Shown here in pieces: positions 40,933 through 50,016 of a stretch of DNA of 64,000 nucleotides. Numbering within the stretch: position 1 is the stretch's first letter; every line of letters starts with the position of its first letter. Under the pieces are notes generated by a model, which was given only the letters and a program-made list of their open reading frames with translations, did not search any database and was not told the origin of the DNA. The DNA lies in NCBI RefSeq assembly GCF_051172195.1, contig NZ_JBPJAQ010000001.1, positions 6,510,001 through 6,574,000 on the forward strand, read 5' to 3'. The DNA comes from Paludibaculum fermentans_A. GTDB taxonomy: Bacteria > Acidobacteriota > Terriglobia > Bryobacterales > Bryobacteraceae. The translations under genes were made by a program, and so were the position numbers.

Positions 40933-43900
40933 CAGCACTGGAACGGTTTCGGAGCTATCTGGAAGCGGTCGAGAAGCGCTTGCGTTGGAAAGCCCTGGCC
41001 CGGGGCGGCGCGCTGCTGGCGCTGCTCGCGCTGGCGGCCACTGTCGGCCTGGCCTACATCGCAGACCGCTTTGCGTTCTCCGACAACAGTCTGTTCTACA
41101 CGCGGCTCACCCTGTTTCTCGCAGTCGCGCTGGGCCTCGCCTTCTGGCTGGTCGTACCGCTGTTGCGCCTGAACCGCCGGGAAGCGGCGCGAGCCGTGGA
41201 AACCGGCGATGCTGGCTTTGAACAGCGCGCCCTCACGCTGGAGCAAAGTAAGGACGACAACCCCTTCTCGGAACTGCTGGCCGAAGAGGCGCTGCGCAAA
41301 GCGGAACAGTCCCAGCCGTGGCACCTGGTGAGTGGACGCCTGCTGGGCGGCCTGGCCCTGGGCTGTGCTCTGGGCGTGGGTGTTCTCGTTTGGCTCACCG
41401 TCGCGGCTCCCGGCACACTGGGCTATGGAGCGCATCTGCTCTGGGCTGGAGCGCCGCGCCCGGGCGCCGGTCCCATCTATCAGATTCAAGTGAAGCCCGG
41501 TGACGCGAAGGTTCGCCGCGGCGGCGATCAGGTGATCGAAGCGCTGCTGCTGGGCTTCGATACGCCGGAAGTGACGCTGCGGGCACGCCCGGCTGGCGCG
41601 GCCAAGTGGGAGACCCTCCGCATGGAGCCGAGGCCCAGCGGCGGCGGCTATTCATTCCTGTTCGCCGGCCTGGCCGAGAATCTCGAATACATGGTGGAGA
41701 CCACGAAGATGCGGTCGGCCATCCACCGGCTCACCGTCATCGACCTGCCGACGGTGAAGAAACTCCGCGCCGTTTACCACTACCCCGGCTATCTCGGCAT
41801 GCCCGTGGCAACCGTGGAACCGGCGGGCGACCTGCGCGCCGTCGAAGGCACCGATGTCGATCTGCATGTGACCACGGACCGGCCTTTGACGAACGGCGTA
41901 TTGATCCTGGATGACGGTTCGCGCATTGCGCTGGAATCGCAGGCCGGCAACACGCAGTTGGCTAAGGTGCCCATCCGCAAGGACGGCATGTACTACGTCG
42001 CGGCCATGGAAGATGGTACGCCCGTGCGCCTGACCGAGGACTACTTCATCGAAGCCAAGGCCGAACGTCCCCCGGAAGTGAAGATCTCGAAACCGGGCCG
42101 CGACGCCAAGGTCAGCCCGATTGAAGAGGTCACGGTGGAACTCGAGTCGTCCGATGACTTCGGTCTCGCCGGCATGGAGCTCCGCTATTCGGTCAACGGT
42201 GGCGAGGAGAAGAGCGTGCCCCTGCTGCAGCAGAAGGGCGCGAAGGACGCTCACGGCACGACCACCATCTCACTCGAGGATTTCAAACTCTCGCCCGGTG
42301 ATGTCGTCGGCCTCTACGCCGTGGCGCGTGACGCCAAAACCACCACGCAGACCGACATCTTCTTCCTGGAAGCGCAGCCTTTCGAGAAGGAGTACCAGCA
42401 GTCGCAGACCGGTGGCGGCGGAGGCGGTGGGGGCGGGGAAGACCAGCAGGGCGAGATCGCCCAGCGCCAGAAGGAGATCATCGCCGCCACCTGGAATCAG
42501 ATCAAGAATGGCGGTTCCCGATCACAGGCGCAGGAGAATGCGCAGTTCTTATCGGGGGTCCAGCAGAAGCTCTCAGACCAGGCGAAGTCGCTGGCGCAGC
42601 GCATGCGCAGCCGCGAACTGGCCGGCACCAACGAGGAGTTCCAGAAGTTCTCGAAGGAGATGGATCTTGCTTCGGCCGCGATGAACGAAGCCACGGGCCA
42701 GCTCAAGGGCCAGAAGTGGAAGGACTCGCTCTCGCCGGAACAGAAAGCCTTGCAGCACCTGCTACGCGCCGAGAGCATGTTCCGCCAGATTCAGGTAGCC
42801 TTCGGCCAGCGCGGCGGAGGCGGTGGGGGCGGCGGCGGCCAGATGCGCGACCTCGAGAGCTTGTTCGACCTCGAGCTCGACACCGAGAAGAACCAGTATG
42901 AGACCGCCCAATCGCGCAATTCGCAGGAACAGCGTGAAAAGGAAGTGGACGAGGCGCTGAAGAAGCTGGAAGAGCTGGCGCGGCGTCAGCAGGAACTGGC
43001 CCAGCAACAGCAACAGCAGAAACAGCAGGCGTTCCAGCAGCGCTGGGCGCAGGAGATGCTGCGGCGCGAGGCGGAAGAGCTGCGCAAAAAGATGGAGCAG
43101 TTGCAGCGCGGCGAGTCGCAACAAGGCCAGCAGGGGCAGCAGAGCCAGTCACAACAGGGTCAGTCGCAGCAAGGTCAGCCGCAGCAGGGTGGATCTTCCG
43201 GCCAGTCGCAGCAGGGCCGGTCCCAAGGCCAGCCGCAGCGCGGCCAGCAGGGCTCCAGCGGGCAACAGCAGCAGAACGACCAGCGCATGGCGCGGGCTCA
43301 GCAGCAGCTCGACCGGGCGTTGGACGACATGCGCAAGGCGCAATCGGAACAGGGGCAGAATAGCACCGAGAGCGCACGCCGCGCGGCCGAACGGATGAAG
43401 GAAGCGCGCGACATGGTCGGCGGTATGCGCCAGCAGCAGTCCGGCCAGCGCATGGACGACCTGGCGAACCGCTCGCAGCAACTGGCCGAACGCCAGAAGC
43501 AGTACGAAAACCAGATCCGGCAGATGTATCCCGATGGCGTGCCCGCGCCTGGCGCACGGCCGCAGCCGGGACAGAATGCGGCCCCCACTCCACAGACGAT
43601 CGAGCGCCTGGCCCAGGAAAAAGAAGCCATGGAGCGCGAGTACAAGCGGCTGGAGCAGCAGATGAAGGACACGGCCCGTGCAATGGATGGGTCGCAGAAG
43701 GGCGCGGCCTCCAGGCTGCGCGATGCCCTGGGCGAAGCGCAGCAGAGCGAACTCGGCCTGAGGTTGAAGTTCGGCTCTGAGTGGGTCCGGCGCGGCTTGG
43801 GTCCCTATTTGCCGCCGCGCGAGAAGGTGGTGACGGATTCGTTGGATAAGCTCAGCCGGCAGGTGCAGGAAGCGCGGGACATGGCGCAACACGGACAGCA

Positions 43901-44657
43901 GGCTGGCGAAGGCAAGGAACGTACGGAACAGGCGCTGAGCCAATTGGAGCAGTTACGCGGCCGGATGCAGGGCCAGTTGCAGCGTGGACAGCAGGGTCAG
44001 CAGGGACAAGGTCAGCAGGGCCAGCGGGGTCAACAACAGGGCCAGGGCCAACAGCAGGGTCAACAGGGCCAACAGGGTCAGGGTCAACAAGGTCAGGGGC
44101 AACAGCAGGGCCAGGGCCAGCAAGGCGGCGGCCAGCAGGGTGGCGGGCAACGCGGCGGCGACGGCCAACCCGGCGGAGGGTATGGCGGACGCCAGATGGG
44201 CCGCGGCTCGGATGGCGGGTTCGATCGCGGCCGTCAGCCGATGGGCGTGCAGGACGAGTACGGCGCCATCAACGACGGCACACGGCGCTTTGATCCTAAC
44301 GGTCAGCGCGCCGCCGGCCAGCAGGGCCTGGCAGGCACCTATGACGAAGCTCTGCGCCAGTTGCGGCAGTTGCGCCAGGATGACGCCGCCGATGACGAAA
44401 CCAAGGCCGACGTCGATCGCCTCATCCGCGACATGCAGCGGCTGGATCCCAGGAAGCTGGGCGACAATCCGACGCTGATGGGCCGCATTGAGTCGGACAT
44501 CGTGCCGCAGATGGAGCAGTTGGAACTGCGTCTTCGCAAGCAGTTGGAGAACGGTCCGTCGGGCGGCCAGGTCCGCAGCGGCGCTCAGGCGAAGGCCCCG
44601 GCCGGTTACGGTGATGCCGTGGCGGAGTACTTCCGCAAACTGAGCCGCGGCAAGTAG
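40929..44657 (+). CDS. Giant Gln/Gly-rich membrane protein of the MoxR operon (DUF4175-like)
   Basis: This 1242-aa protein starts with two closely spaced membrane helices (ALLALLALAATVGLAYIADR and LTLFLAVALGLAFWLVVPLL), with a third near residue 145. Residues 180-480 are beta-rich and presumably periplasmic (VKPGDAKVRRGGDQVIEALL). The rest is a very long low-complexity coil. It has poly-Gly tracts near residues 497-505 and 633-642, Gln-rich coiled coil (ELARRQQELAQQQQQQKQQ) and an almost pure Gln/Gly region near residues 1017-1085. A short ordered tail (TYDEALRQLRQLRQDDAADD) closes it. The layout resembles DUF4175/low-complexity proteins next to MoxR genes. It overlaps the BatA-like gene by 4 bases and ends the operon. 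Confidence 0.85.
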   Translation: MTALERFRSYLEAVEKRLRWKALARGGALLALLALAATVGLAYIADRFAFSDNSLFYTRLTLFLAVALGLAFWLVVPLLRLNRREAARAVETGDAGFEQRALTLEQSKDDNPFSELLAEEALRKAEQSQPWHLVSGRLLGGLALGCALGVGVLVWLTVAAPGTLGYGAHLLWAGAPRPGAGPIYQIQVKPGDAKVRRGGDQVIEALLLGFDTPEVTLRARPAGAAKWETLRMEPRPSGGGYSFLFAGLAENLEYMVETTKMRSAIHRLTVIDLPTVKKLRAVYHYPGYLGMPVATVEPAGDLRAVEGTDVDLHVTTDRPLTNGVLILDDGSRIALESQAGNTQLAKVPIRKDGMYYVAAMEDGTPVRLTEDYFIEAKAERPPEVKISKPGRDAKVSPIEEVTVELESSDDFGLAGMELRYSVNGGEEKSVPLLQQKGAKDAHGTTTISLEDFKLSPGDVVGLYAVARDAKTTTQTDIFFLEAQPFEKEYQQSQTGGGGGGGGGEDQQGEIAQRQKEIIAATWNQIKNGGSRSQAQENAQFLSGVQQKLSDQAKSLAQRMRSRELAGTNEEFQKFSKEMDLASAAMNEATGQLKGQKWKDSLSPEQKALQHLLRAESMFRQIQVAFGQRGGGGGGGGGQMRDLESLFDLELDTEKNQYETAQSRNSQEQREKEVDEALKKLEELARRQQELAQQQQQQKQQAFQQRWAQEMLRREAEELRKKMEQLQRGESQQGQQGQQSQSQQGQSQQGQPQQGGSSGQSQQGRSQGQPQRGQQGSSGQQQQNDQRMARAQQQLDRALDDMRKAQSEQGQNSTESARRAAERMKEARDMVGGMRQQQSGQRMDDLANRSQQLAERQKQYENQIRQMYPDGVPAPGARPQPGQNAAPTPQTIERLAQEKEAMEREYKRLEQQMKDTARAMDGSQKGAASRLRDALGEAQQSELGLRLKFGSEWVRRGLGPYLPPREKVVTDSLDKLSRQVQEARDMAQHGQQAGEGKERTEQALSQLEQLRGRMQGQLQRGQQGQQGQGQQGQRGQQQGQGQQQGQQGQQGQGQQGQGQQQGQGQQGGGQQGGGQRGGDGQPGGGYGGRQMGRGSDGGFDRGRQPMGVQDEYGAINDGTRRFDPNGQRAAGQQGLAGTYDEALRQLRQLRQDDAADDETKADVDRLIRDMQRLDPRKLGDNPTLMGRIESDIVPQMEQLELRLRKQLENGPSGGQVRSGAQAKAPAGYGDAVAEYFRKLSRGK
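43978..44190 (+). repeat. Coding low-complexity GGTCAACAG-type repeat (Gln-Gly tract)
   Basis: Irregular repeats of GGCCAG, GGTCAG and CAACAG encode QQGQ, GQQ and QGG units within the giant MoxR-operon protein. A shorter tract of the same kind lies at about 43108-43290. Unit order is irregular, so the tract may vary in length by slippage or recombination. Confidence 0.85.
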
Positions 44658-44689
44658 GATCTTGATTCACACTTGATTCGTAAAGGTGC

Positions 44690-44714
44690 GGCCGGGCGGC
44701 AATCCGACCCGGCC
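44690..44714. other. GC-rich hairpin between convergent genes
   Basis: GGCCGGG and CCCGGCC pair across an 11-base loop, 32 bases after the giant protein gene. There is no T-run on either side, so it may stop transcription poorly or act as a mRNA 3' end. The rest of 44658-44940 shows nothing I can identify. Confidence 0.4.
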
Positions 44715-44940
44715 CCGCATCGGTCAAGTGGTTGAGCCAGGCTACCTGGGGTGAGGTGGCATCCAGTACCAGCAGTGGCGTCACCTGGAAGGCGAAGGCC
44801 GAAGCGCGGTCGCCCGCGGCGCGGTCCACACCCCTCAAGTCCATCCTCACGTTGGCACGCCGCGAGTGCGGGGATTCAAGTTAAGATGCCTGCAAGTGGT
44901 CGGTCGGATCGGTTTTCAGGGGTTTGGAAGCGGCCCGTGA

Positions 44941-47460
44941 CTACTTGCTGACGGTCACGTAGAAGGCGGCGGAAGTCCGGCCGTCGATCGAAACCACCAG
45001 GGGCAGGGAACTCGCGGCCGGGGTCGAGGTCGCCAGCGAGAACTGAACCAGATAACTGCCCAGCATGGCAGGGTTGGTAGAGACGGACTGTACGCTGTGT
45101 TCCACGATGCCCGGTGAACTCACCGAGATCCGGCTGGGGTCGATGGCGGAGACGCCGTCGCCCAGGTTCACTACCAGCAACTGCAGGGTATCGCCCGGAT
45201 GAGCGCCCGAAGAAGCGGCGACCATCGTGCCGAGCATGGATTGGACGCCCAGGATGGTCGGCGGCTGAGGATCGACCTGAATCACCGTCGGCAATGCGCT
45301 GACGCCGTCCACGATCAGCTTCACGATCGTCGGACCCAGGGGGAAGCCGTCGGGAATCTGTACAGTAATCGTGCTGTTTGCAGTGGCATATGCCTGCGCG
45401 ATGCGATCATTGCCGGTCCGGTCGGTCAGGACGGCCGTCACGTTCGTGGGCCTGGTGCTCGACAGGTTCACCATCGGCAGCACAGCCAAGCCGCCCGGGA
45501 AGATGACGCCTCCGGGCATGGTCGACGCCGCGACATACAGCGGTTTGGAGTTCGGCAGAATCTGGAAGCCGCCCGTAAGATTGTTCAGCAAAAGACCGCT
45601 GCTGACGGTCAGCGCCGCGGGTCCGGCGGTCGCCTGCGAAGAGATCGTGATCGCGGCCACTGCCTTTGTCGCGTTCATCGCCCAGACCTGACGTACGGTT
45701 ACGTCGCTGGAGCCGATGCCGAGGCTAGGCAGCCAGTTGTCGAATCCAGTGTTCACACCGTTGATTTCGACGATCGTCTCGGTGCCGGCAGGCACGGCCG
45801 TCGGCGCTACGTTGATCTGGGCCAGTGCCGGAGTGTCATAGACATAGGCGGGCGAGTCCACACCATAAATGAAGAGTGAGCTCTGGCCGTCCGGATTGAA
45901 GGCGCCCAGCACACCACGGTAGCCGGATGGCGCTGGCGGCGGCGTGATGACGAGCTTGCCATCCTGGGCTGACACGATCTTCGAACTGACACCGTCCACC
46001 CAGACCGCTGTCGAGGCGCCCAGATTGTTGCCTACCAGGGTGAGTGTCCGGTCGGCATTCTGGGTCACGCTCTGGATGGCCGGCGGCAGCTTCTGCATAA
46101 ACTGCACGCCTGACGGGAGAATGTAGTTCTCGTTGTTGAAGTTGAAGAGCAGGTGCCGCGGACCTTCGCCGGAAGCCGGGCTCAGCCGCAGGTCAGCGAT
46201 CAGGAACGGGTTCGAGTAAGGCTGGGTGGAAACGGTCTCAGGGGCGCTCAGGGCCGTGATGGTGAGTCCGGCGCCATTGGCCGGCAGGCCATTGCCCGTC
46301 AATACGGTGCGGCCAATCGTGTTGCCCAACAGCAGGGTGGCCGGCTTGACCGCCGTGTACTTGCTGTTGTTGTCGCCGTAGTAGAAGTAGCTGTAAGTCT
46401 GTACGCCGAAAAGGCTTACGCTGGCCCGAGCATTCACCGAAACGTTCACGCCGTCGGTCGACTGGCCGGCCGCAACCTGATAGGGCTGCTGCGGAGTCGA
46501 CGTGCCCGGTGCGAAAGCCAGGTCAAAGGCGCCGCCGGGCATCAGGGAACCGGAAGGATCCGTCGGCAGAATCACGTTCACCGGCTGGATCTCGCCCTGA
46601 ACGGCCGGAGGCAAGCTATGCGCGTAGACATAGTACGTGCCGGCCGGCACGCCCTCAATCCGATAGGTTCCGTCGGGATAGGTCAGGGCGCTGATCGCCT
46701 GGCGGTTCGGGGCCAGTGCCACGACCGAAGCCAAGTTCATGCCCGCTCCACCCATGGTCACGCGCCCGGTGATCACACCAGTAGTAGCCTTAAACTTGTC
46801 ATTCGGGTACAGGACAGAAATGCCCGCGATATCATCCAAGCCCAGCGGTTTGCTTTTCGTCGTGGTGCGCGTCACTTCGGTCGACATCACGCTGGAAGTC
46901 CAGGTGTGCTGCAGGCCGAGGGTGTGGCCAAACTCGTGGACCACCGGCAGGAAGAACGACTCAGCCCAACTTGGGCGATCGGCAGCCATCGACTTCCGCA
47001 ACATCAGCACGGCGCCGGTGATGGGATAGAACGGCCCGCTGGCCCCCTGCACGGCATCGTTGGCGATGGTCGGCACACCGTAAGCGATCATGCCCGGCGG
47101 GATTTCGTCGGAGAACTGCACCTGGATACCCGGCGCGTTCATCTGCGTACCGGCGGTAAACAACCCACCGAACGCGAGCCTGATGTCAGACGTGCCGACA
47201 CCGTTCCACACCGCCGCGGCGGAGCGGATCTGGCTGATCACGGCCGCAAAACTATCTCCGCTGGCCATCTGAGTCGGGCCATTGTCAGAGATAAAGAACG
47301 GGACTGTCTTGTTTTGTAGAGCGTTCAGATCGTAGTGCGCGTAGACCGGAGCATACGGAGCGCCGCCGGACTGGAACCGGATCCAATGGTAGTAGGCCGG
47401 CGCCAGCGTCCCGGAGATCAGGGCCAAACCCGCGGCCGCCGCCCAACTTCTCATTCTCAT
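44941..47460 (-). CDS. Exported matrixin-type metalloprotease with IPT/Ig-like tail
   Basis: This 839-aa secreted protein has a signal peptide (ending near LAPAYY) and a metzincin catalytic domain with HEFGHTLGLQH at 175-185, followed by the Met-turn SSVMSTEV. A carboxypeptidase-regulatory-like beta domain comes next (TGVITGRVTMGGAGMN, then YPDGTYRIEGVPAGTYYVYA). Several IPT/TIG-like and Ig-like repeats follow, ending VVSIDGRTSAAFYVTVSK. The start overlaps the stop of the small upstream gene by 4 bases (ATGA). It is probably an extracellular zinc protease whose tail binds a surface; the target is unknown. Confidence 0.88.
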   Translation of the reverse strand: MRMRSWAAAAGLALISGTLAPAYYHWIRFQSGGAPYAPVYAHYDLNALQNKTVPFFISDNGPTQMASGDSFAAVISQIRSAAAVWNGVGTSDIRLAFGGLFTAGTQMNAPGIQVQFSDEIPPGMIAYGVPTIANDAVQGASGPFYPITGAVLMLRKSMAADRPSWAESFFLPVVHEFGHTLGLQHTWTSSVMSTEVTRTTTKSKPLGLDDIAGISVLYPNDKFKATTGVITGRVTMGGAGMNLASVVALAPNRQAISALTYPDGTYRIEGVPAGTYYVYAHSLPPAVQGEIQPVNVILPTDPSGSLMPGGAFDLAFAPGTSTPQQPYQVAAGQSTDGVNVSVNARASVSLFGVQTYSYFYYGDNNSKYTAVKPATLLLGNTIGRTVLTGNGLPANGAGLTITALSAPETVSTQPYSNPFLIADLRLSPASGEGPRHLLFNFNNENYILPSGVQFMQKLPPAIQSVTQNADRTLTLVGNNLGASTAVWVDGVSSKIVSAQDGKLVITPPPAPSGYRGVLGAFNPDGQSSLFIYGVDSPAYVYDTPALAQINVAPTAVPAGTETIVEINGVNTGFDNWLPSLGIGSSDVTVRQVWAMNATKAVAAITISSQATAGPAALTVSSGLLLNNLTGGFQILPNSKPLYVAASTMPGGVIFPGGLAVLPMVNLSSTRPTNVTAVLTDRTGNDRIAQAYATANSTITVQIPDGFPLGPTIVKLIVDGVSALPTVIQVDPQPPTILGVQSMLGTMVAASSGAHPGDTLQLLVVNLGDGVSAIDPSRISVSSPGIVEHSVQSVSTNPAMLGSYLVQFSLATSTPAASSLPLVVSIDGRTSAAFYVTVSK

Positions 47461-47996
47461 CGGACCACCGCCTGCCGCGCCCGGGACCGCAGACTGCCCA
47501 GGCTCATCTTGAGCCCGGAGTCCGTGGTCGGTTGACCATTGGTGTCAACCACTTGCGCGTCTTCGATTGGTCCGCGCGAAAGCACCGCCTCCGCTGTGCT
47601 CGCGCTCATTCTGACGGAAAGGACACCCTGGCTCAAACCGATGATGTACGGCGTCCCGCTGGGACTTATCCAGACGAAGACCACATACTCGCCACCCACT
47701 TCCAGCGCGGGGGCTCCGGCAATGCTCTGGCGCCGGCCGTTGATCACTCCGCCTGGGACGTAGACTTCGGTGGTGGTGCTGGTGGAGGACGATCCCTTGA
47801 TCCATTCCGCCACCTGCACGCGGTAGATCGTGTAAATCAGACTGCCGCGTTGAACCGGAGTGGCCGAAAGCACTTTGCCGCGCACGATGGACGTCGACTT
47901 CTCGACCATCTGATCGACGGTCAGCCGTTCCAGCGTGGTGGCACCCAACCCTGCTGCCACAAGCAGCGCCAGCACGGATTGGAGAATTCTCGGCAT
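47457..47996 (-). CDS. Small exported protein coupled to the matrixin-like protease
   Basis: This protein of about 179 aa has signal peptide MPRILQSVLALLVAAGLGAT. The body starts ERLTVDQMVEKSTSIVRGKV and continues with YRVQVAEWIKG, EVYVPGGV and GGEYVVFVWISPSG. This is a compact beta-barrel pattern that I have seen paired with such proteases, but it has no firm family name. The ATG at 47996 starts the signal peptide and has an AGGA nearby; a start at 48026 would add 10 residues. The 4-base overlap with the protease gene argues for joint action, perhaps as an inhibitor, chaperone or carrier; that is inference. Confidence 0.75.
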   Translation of the reverse strand: MPRILQSVLALLVAAGLGATTLERLTVDQMVEKSTSIVRGKVLSATPVQRGSLIYTIYRVQVAEWIKGSSSTSTTTEVYVPGGVINGRRQSIAGAPALEVGGEYVVFVWISPSGTPYIIGLSQGVLSVRMSASTAEAVLSRGPIEDAQVVDTNGQPTTDSGLKMSLGSLRSRARQAVVR

Positions 47997-48130
47997 AGAT
48001 CCTGCGTTACTACCAGCAAGCCACATGCCAACTCATAGATCAATCAAATCAATTACTTAAGATGCCCCCTCCAACATACCTGAGTCTGGAGGACACAGCG
48101 GGCGGGCCAGCTTGTCTCAATTCTGGATTT

Positions 48131-49969
48131 CTATGAGCCGTCCTGTACCACCAGCACCGGCACGCCAACCGCGTGACGGACTTCGTTGATGGTGGCTCCA
48201 AAGACCAGATCCTTCAACCCCTTATGGCCGTGGGCGCCCATCACGATCAGGTCGGGTTTGCATTCGCGAGTGAAGCGCACGATGGCGGACTTGGGGTCTG
48301 TGGCATGGACCACGGTCAGTTCCACTTCCAGCCCCAGTTGCTCAACGGAAGCCCTGAGTTGCGAGAAGTATTCGCGGCCCTTCTCCACCTCGGCCGTTTC
48401 CGCCAGGGCGCCGTAGACCTGGCTCGTGACACCTTCTTCCACGTGCAGCAGGTGTACCTTTGCGTTGTGGCCCCGCGCCAGGGCGGTGGCGTGGCTGAGC
48501 GCCACACGGTCCAGCCTGGAGTGGTCCAGTGGAACGAGAATGTTGCGGTAGACGGGCGGCTTTAACAGGTCGAGCGAGGCTTCCGGCAACTGGACCGCGG
48601 AACCGTGCCGGAAGGGCGCGAAAGCAACCCAGCCCAGCAGGCCCAGCAGCCCCATAGCCAGCGGGAACGAAATGTACCACGGCCAATCCTGCAAGGTATT
48701 CCAAGCCAGCCAGAGGTTCAATCCAATAATAATCGCGGCACAGCTCCAGGCCAGCGTCTTGACCCAGGCGGGGCTGGTGAACTTGCCCATCTGGCGCTTG
48801 TCTGAGGTAAACCGGATGAGCGGGATGACCGCAAACGGAAGCTGCAGGCTGAGCACTACCTGGCTGAGAATCAACAACTTGTAGGCGCCGTGGTCGCCGG
48901 TCCACCAGATGGTGAACACGGCTGGCAGCACCGCCGCGGAACGCGTGATGAACCGCCGCAACCAGGGGCGCATGCGGAAGTCGAGGAAGCCCTCCATGAC
49001 GATCTGGCCGGCCATGGTGCCGGTAATGGTCGAAGACTGGCCGGAGCAGATCAGCGCGATGGCGAAAACAGCACCCGCGACAGTCGTGCCCAACAGCGGA
49101 GCCAGCATCTGGTGCGCCTGCTGGATTTCGTTGACCACCACGCCATTCTTAAAGAATGTGGCGGCGGCCATGATTAGGATCGCGGCATTCACCAGCAGCG
49201 CTCCGTTCAAGGCGACAACCGAGTCGATCAGGTTGTACTTGCAGGCGGAACGCTTGTCCTTGTCCCCCTTGCCAATGGTGCGGGTCTGCACGAGCGACGA
49301 ATGCAGGTAGAGATTGTGGGGCATGACGGTCGCCCCCAGAATGCCGATGGCGACGTAGAGACTCTGGTCGTTCAAGCGGGGGATCAAACCCAAGGCAACT
49401 TCGTGAAAGTTCGGCTTGGCCAGCAGCACTTCAAACAGGAAGCAGCCGCCAATGATGGTGACAAAGGCCAGGATGATGCTCTCGATCACGCGGATGCCGT
49501 AGCGGTTAAACCACAGGACCAGCAGCGCGTCCAGCGTGGAAAGCAGGACTCCAGCGATCAGCGGGAGCTTGAACAACAGGCTGAGGCCGATCGCCGCGCC
49601 CAGCAGTTCCGCCAGGTCGCAGGCGGCAATGGCGATCTCGCACAGGATCCAGAGAGCATAGGAGACACGCTTGGGATACGCCTCGCGGCACGCCTGGGCC
49701 AGATCGCGGCCGGTGACAATGCCGAGACGGGCGCTGAGGGTTTGCAGCAGGATCGCCATCGCATTCGACAGCAGCAGAACCCACAGCAATTGGTATCCGA
49801 AACGGGCGCCGCCCTCGATGTCGGTTGCCCAATTGCCTGGATCCATGTAGCCGACGCTGACAAGATAGGCGGGTCCGGCGAATGCGAACATGCGCCGCCA
49901 GATCGACGGGTGGGCAGTGGTGACTGAAGAATGAACCTCTGAAAGAGACTGTGTCCCGGACGAGTCCAT
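48131..49969 (-). CDS. mntH: Nramp-type Mn2+/Fe2+ transporter fused to a universal stress domain
   Basis: This 612-aa protein has an Nramp transporter (about residues 25-440, 11 or so helices) followed by a UspA-like domain (about residues 465-612). The metal site motifs are intact: DPGN (43-46) in YMDPGNWATDIEGG and MPHNLYLHS in the sixth helix. The USP part has the nucleotide-binding phrase MGAHGHKGLKDLVFGATINE. It imports divalent metals by proton symport at the inner membrane; the stress domain may sense ATP or regulate transport from the cytoplasm. A DtxR/MntR-like palindrome lies 7 bases before the start, and no ribosome site is visible. Confidence 0.93.
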   Translation of the reverse strand: MDSSGTQSLSEVHSSVTTAHPSIWRRMFAFAGPAYLVSVGYMDPGNWATDIEGGARFGYQLLWVLLLSNAMAILLQTLSARLGIVTGRDLAQACREAYPKRVSYALWILCEIAIAACDLAELLGAAIGLSLLFKLPLIAGVLLSTLDALLVLWFNRYGIRVIESIILAFVTIIGGCFLFEVLLAKPNFHEVALGLIPRLNDQSLYVAIGILGATVMPHNLYLHSSLVQTRTIGKGDKDKRSACKYNLIDSVVALNGALLVNAAILIMAAATFFKNGVVVNEIQQAHQMLAPLLGTTVAGAVFAIALICSGQSSTITGTMAGQIVMEGFLDFRMRPWLRRFITRSAAVLPAVFTIWWTGDHGAYKLLILSQVVLSLQLPFAVIPLIRFTSDKRQMGKFTSPAWVKTLAWSCAAIIIGLNLWLAWNTLQDWPWYISFPLAMGLLGLLGWVAFAPFRHGSAVQLPEASLDLLKPPVYRNILVPLDHSRLDRVALSHATALARGHNAKVHLLHVEEGVTSQVYGALAETAEVEKGREYFSQLRASVEQLGLEVELTVVHATDPKSAIVRFTRECKPDLIVMGAHGHKGLKDLVFGATINEVRHAVGVPVLVVQDGS

Positions 49970-49976
49970 GGTTGAA

Positions 49977-49992
49977 TTTAGTCTAGCCTAAA
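49977..49992 (-). promoter_or_regulatory. DtxR/MntR-like operator at the start of the Nramp gene
   Basis: TTTAGTCTAGCCTAAA (plus strand) is palindromic at 14 of 16 positions. It resembles the TTAGG..CCTAA-type boxes of the DtxR/MntR family, which repress metal uptake when metal is plentiful. It covers a possible -10 (TAGACT, minus strand) and ends 7 bases before the ATG. Confidence 0.65.
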
Positions 49993-50016
49993 ACTAACCC
50001 GCACGCAGCATGGGCC

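Noticed and set aside
43978..44190. Possible CRISPR or tandem repeat array
   Set aside because: The repeats are in-frame codons for Gln and Gly within a long gene, with no fixed spacer length.
44422..44850. 142-codon minus-strand frame in the gap after the giant protein
   Set aside because: It runs antisense into the end of the giant protein and has no recognisable similarity; a gene fragment cannot be supported.
48068..48092. Hairpin CCTCCA/TGGAGG between the small exported gene and the Nramp gene
   Set aside because: Only 6 bp with a 13-base loop and no T-run; too weak to call a terminator.
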